From an uncultured Acidobacteriaceae bacterium (GTDB lineage: Bacteria > Acidobacteriota > Terriglobia > Terriglobales > Acidobacteriaceae): a stretch of 64,000 nucleotides of DNA. The DNA lies in assembly GCA_903911925.1 (NCBI GenBank), contig CAIWFH010000017.1, positions 1 through 64,000 of the forward strand, read 5' to 3'. The stretch's first letter is position 1, and every line of letters starts with the position of its first letter. Under the pieces are notes generated by a model. The model saw nothing but the letters and a program-made list of their open reading frames with translations, was not told the DNA's origin and did no database searches. The translations under genes and the position numbers were made by a program. Shown piece after piece: positions 62,451 to 64,000 of this stretch.

Positions 62451-63392
62451 ATGACGGAGCCGCTGGCTGTTGATCTTGTGGGCGTTGGATTGAACGCCAT
62501 CGACGTACTCGTTCCCCTTGCAGAGTTCCCGACGCGCGGGTCAAAGGCCTGGTACACCGGCTCGACGGTGTTGCCGGGCGGCCAGGCGGCGACGACCGTG
62601 ATTGCCTGCCAGCATTGGGGGCTGAGCACCCGCTACGTGGGCAAGCTGGGCGACGACGACGGCGGACGGCTGCACCGCAAAGTGTTCGCCGATGCGGGAG
62701 TAGACGCGAAGCTGGTGGTTGCGCCGGATGCGGCCAGCCCGCAATCATTGATCCTGGTGGATGGCGGAGGCGAACGCACGGTTCTTTGCCGCAAGGATGA
62801 GCGGGTCAAGCTGCGGCCTGAAGACCTGAAGCGCGAGTGGATTGTGAATGCGCGGGCGCTGCATCTGGACGGCTGCGAGATTGAGGCTGCCACGCTGGCA
62901 GCTGAATGGGCGCGGGCCGCCGGGATTCCAGTGATTGCCGACCTGGATGAGACCTATCCTGGAGTGGATAAACTCGTCGAAAACGTGGACTACCTCATCG
63001 TGAGCAGGGATTTTCCCGCCCGGCTCACCGGCGAAGCCGACCTTGAAAAAGCGCTGCGGTTAATACAGACGCGGTATGGATGCGGGCTTACTGCGGCTAC
63101 GCTGGGATGCGACGGCGTGCTGGCATGGGATGGCAGGCAGTTTCATCTTCGGGCTGCTTACAAGGTTCCGGTGGTGGATACGACTGGGGCAGGAGACATT
63201 TTTCACGCCGGGTTTATTTATGGATTGTTGCAGGGGTGGCCGATTGAGCGGCTACTGGATTTTGCCTGCGCGGCTGCGGCATTGAATTGCACGGCGTCGG
63301 GCGCGAGAGGCGGCATTCAGGCGGTGCAGGCCATTGAAGAAATCATGGCCACCACACCGCGCTACGATGCAACCGGCTGCGTTGCGAGTTGA
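62451..63392 (+). CDS. PfkB-family carbohydrate kinase, 313 aa
   Basis: Ribokinase-like sugar or nucleoside kinase. The N-terminal region has V-G-V-G-L-N-A-I-D and P-G-G-Q-A-A-T-T-V. The anion-hole and catalytic motif D-T-T-G-A-G-D-I-F-H-A-G-F (about residues 243-255) holds the catalytic aspartate at about D249. Length is typical. Substrate specificity within PfkB cannot be read from the sequence. The GRP-type transporter upstream suggests a sugar imported by it. The ATG at 62451 follows a TATAAT by only six bases; a frame open to 62394 lacks support. Confidence 0.87.
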   Translation: MTEPLAVDLVGVGLNAIDVLVPLAEFPTRGSKAWYTGSTVLPGGQAATTVIACQHWGLSTRYVGKLGDDDGGRLHRKVFADAGVDAKLVVAPDAASPQSLILVDGGGERTVLCRKDERVKLRPEDLKREWIVNARALHLDGCEIEAATLAAEWARAAGIPVIADLDETYPGVDKLVENVDYLIVSRDFPARLTGEADLEKALRLIQTRYGCGLTAATLGCDGVLAWDGRQFHLRAAYKVPVVDTTGAGDIFHAGFIYGLLQGWPIERLLDFACAAAALNCTASGARGGIQAVQAIEEIMATTPRYDATGCVAS

Positions 63393-63398
63393 GAGAAA

Positions 63399-64000
63399 TT
63401 ATTCGACGATGACGTCGGCTGGATTCGCGTGCTTTTGCGCGCGTCGAAAGAATAAGACAAGCGGAATGCAGAGCAGCGCGAGAAAGGCCATGAGCCTGAA
63501 GTTGTCAGCGTAAGACAGGAGCGCCGCCTGCTGCTGGATGCTCCGGTACAACATACCGATGGCGCTTTGATGGGCGGCATCGACGTTCGCCCCACCCTGA
63601 AAAAATCTCGCTTGCAAGCCGAGGAAGGCGGCTCTCGCCGCCGGCGTGCTGGCCGTTACATTCGCGCCGAGGTAGTTTTGATGGGCCTGCGAGCCGCGTA
63701 CCAGCATTGTGGTGACGCAAGCGATACCGATGCTGCCGCCGATGTTGCGCACCAGGTTGTAGATTCCGGCGGCGTTGCCTATCTCCTGCTTGCGCAGGTG
63801 GCTCATGGTCATGGTGGTCAGGGGGACGAAGATGAATCCGCCGGCAAAGCCGTTGATGAGGTTGGGAACGACCACGGAAGTCATGGAGATGCCGAGATTG
63901 ATGTGGCCCAGCAGGAAGGCCGAGTAGGCCAGCAAGGCAAATCCGCAGGCCAGCAGGATGCGGCTGTCGATGTAGTTGATGAGTACCCCGACCACGATGA
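63399..64000 (-). CDS. DHA2-family MFS drug transporter, C-terminal 200 residues (truncated by window end)
   Basis: Only the C-terminal portion is inside the window; the gene starts beyond base 64000. Four to five hydrophobic segments are visible, with the DHA2 (EmrB/QacA) pattern: P-N-L-I-N-G-F-A-G-G-F-I-F-V-P-L-T-T-M-T, then R-K-Q-E-I-G-N-A-A-G-I-Y-N-L-V-R-N-I-G-G-S-I-G. The long loop before the last membrane segment (Q-N-Y-L-G-A-N-V-T-A) is typical of EmrB, which has 14 helices. The C terminus is short and basic, then acidic. The neighbouring PfkB gene converges on it with 6 bases between stops. Confidence 0.88.
   Translation of the reverse strand, partial: IVVGVLINYIDSRILLACGFALLAYSAFLLGHINLGISMTSVVVPNLINGFAGGFIFVPLTTMTMSHLRKQEIGNAAGIYNLVRNIGGSIGIACVTTMLVRGSQAHQNYLGANVTASTPAARAAFLGLQARFFQGGANVDAAHQSAIGMLYRSIQQQAALLSYADNFRLMAFLALLCIPLVLFFRRAQKHANPADVIVE

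Overview
This window looks like a chromosome segment of an acidobacterium, most likely Terriglobia or a relative. It is GC-rich, and the gene set fits: glycoside hydrolases, a Tat-exported Gfo/Idh/MocA oxidoreductase, an ornithine-lipid gene pair, a DedA-rhodanese protein, a YXWGXW-repeat lipoprotein and a Bacillus-type sdhCAB. Short palindromic repeat families fill many intergenic gaps, as is common in that phylum. The taxonomic call is inference; there is no rRNA in the window. I see no rRNA, tRNA, CRISPR array, insertion sequence or prophage.

Layout. 0.6-10 kb: an alpha/beta hydrolase and glycerate 2-kinase operon, a LacI regulator beside a secreted GH29 alpha-L-fucosidase, a UroD-like protein, an acyltransferase pair for ornithine lipid, and a GH16 lipoprotein. 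10.5-16.4 kb: cobalamin-dependent methionine synthase, a BrnT/BrnA-type toxin-antitoxin pair with a clear operator, a hypothetical protein, an orphan NuoI and a small exported molybdopterin-fold protein. 16.4-25 kb: a repeat-rich lipoprotein, an exported unknown, a UbiD decarboxylase, an S53 peptidase, a frameshifted DedA-rhodanese gene, another exported unknown and a penicillin-binding protein. 25.3-29.3 kb: ftsQ-ftsA-ftsZ. 29.5-37.5 kb: a small acidic protein, an oxidoreductase, a TetR-controlled efflux operon (membrane fusion protein, ATPase, permease) and a phosphohexomutase.

37.6-57 kb is respiratory. A five-haem cytochrome c with TPRs is divergent from nuoABCDIHJKLMMN. That operon has no nuoE, nuoF or nuoG but has two tandem nuoM genes, so it encodes a four-pump complex I-like enzyme without the NADH module. 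The second NuoM lacks the usual TM7 lysine. sdhCAB (succinate dehydrogenase) follows on the other strand. 57-64 kb: the nucleotide-pool sanitiser RdgB, a large UPF0182 membrane protein, a 34-residue membrane peptide, a sugar transporter, a PfkB kinase and a truncated DHA2 drug transporter.

The observations most worth a second look are the complex I variant with its lysine-less NuoM2, the BrnTA promoter-operator with an almost absent leader, the TAAA-loop and GGTATCCCA hairpin families that sit inside respiratory operons, and the small membrane peptide.
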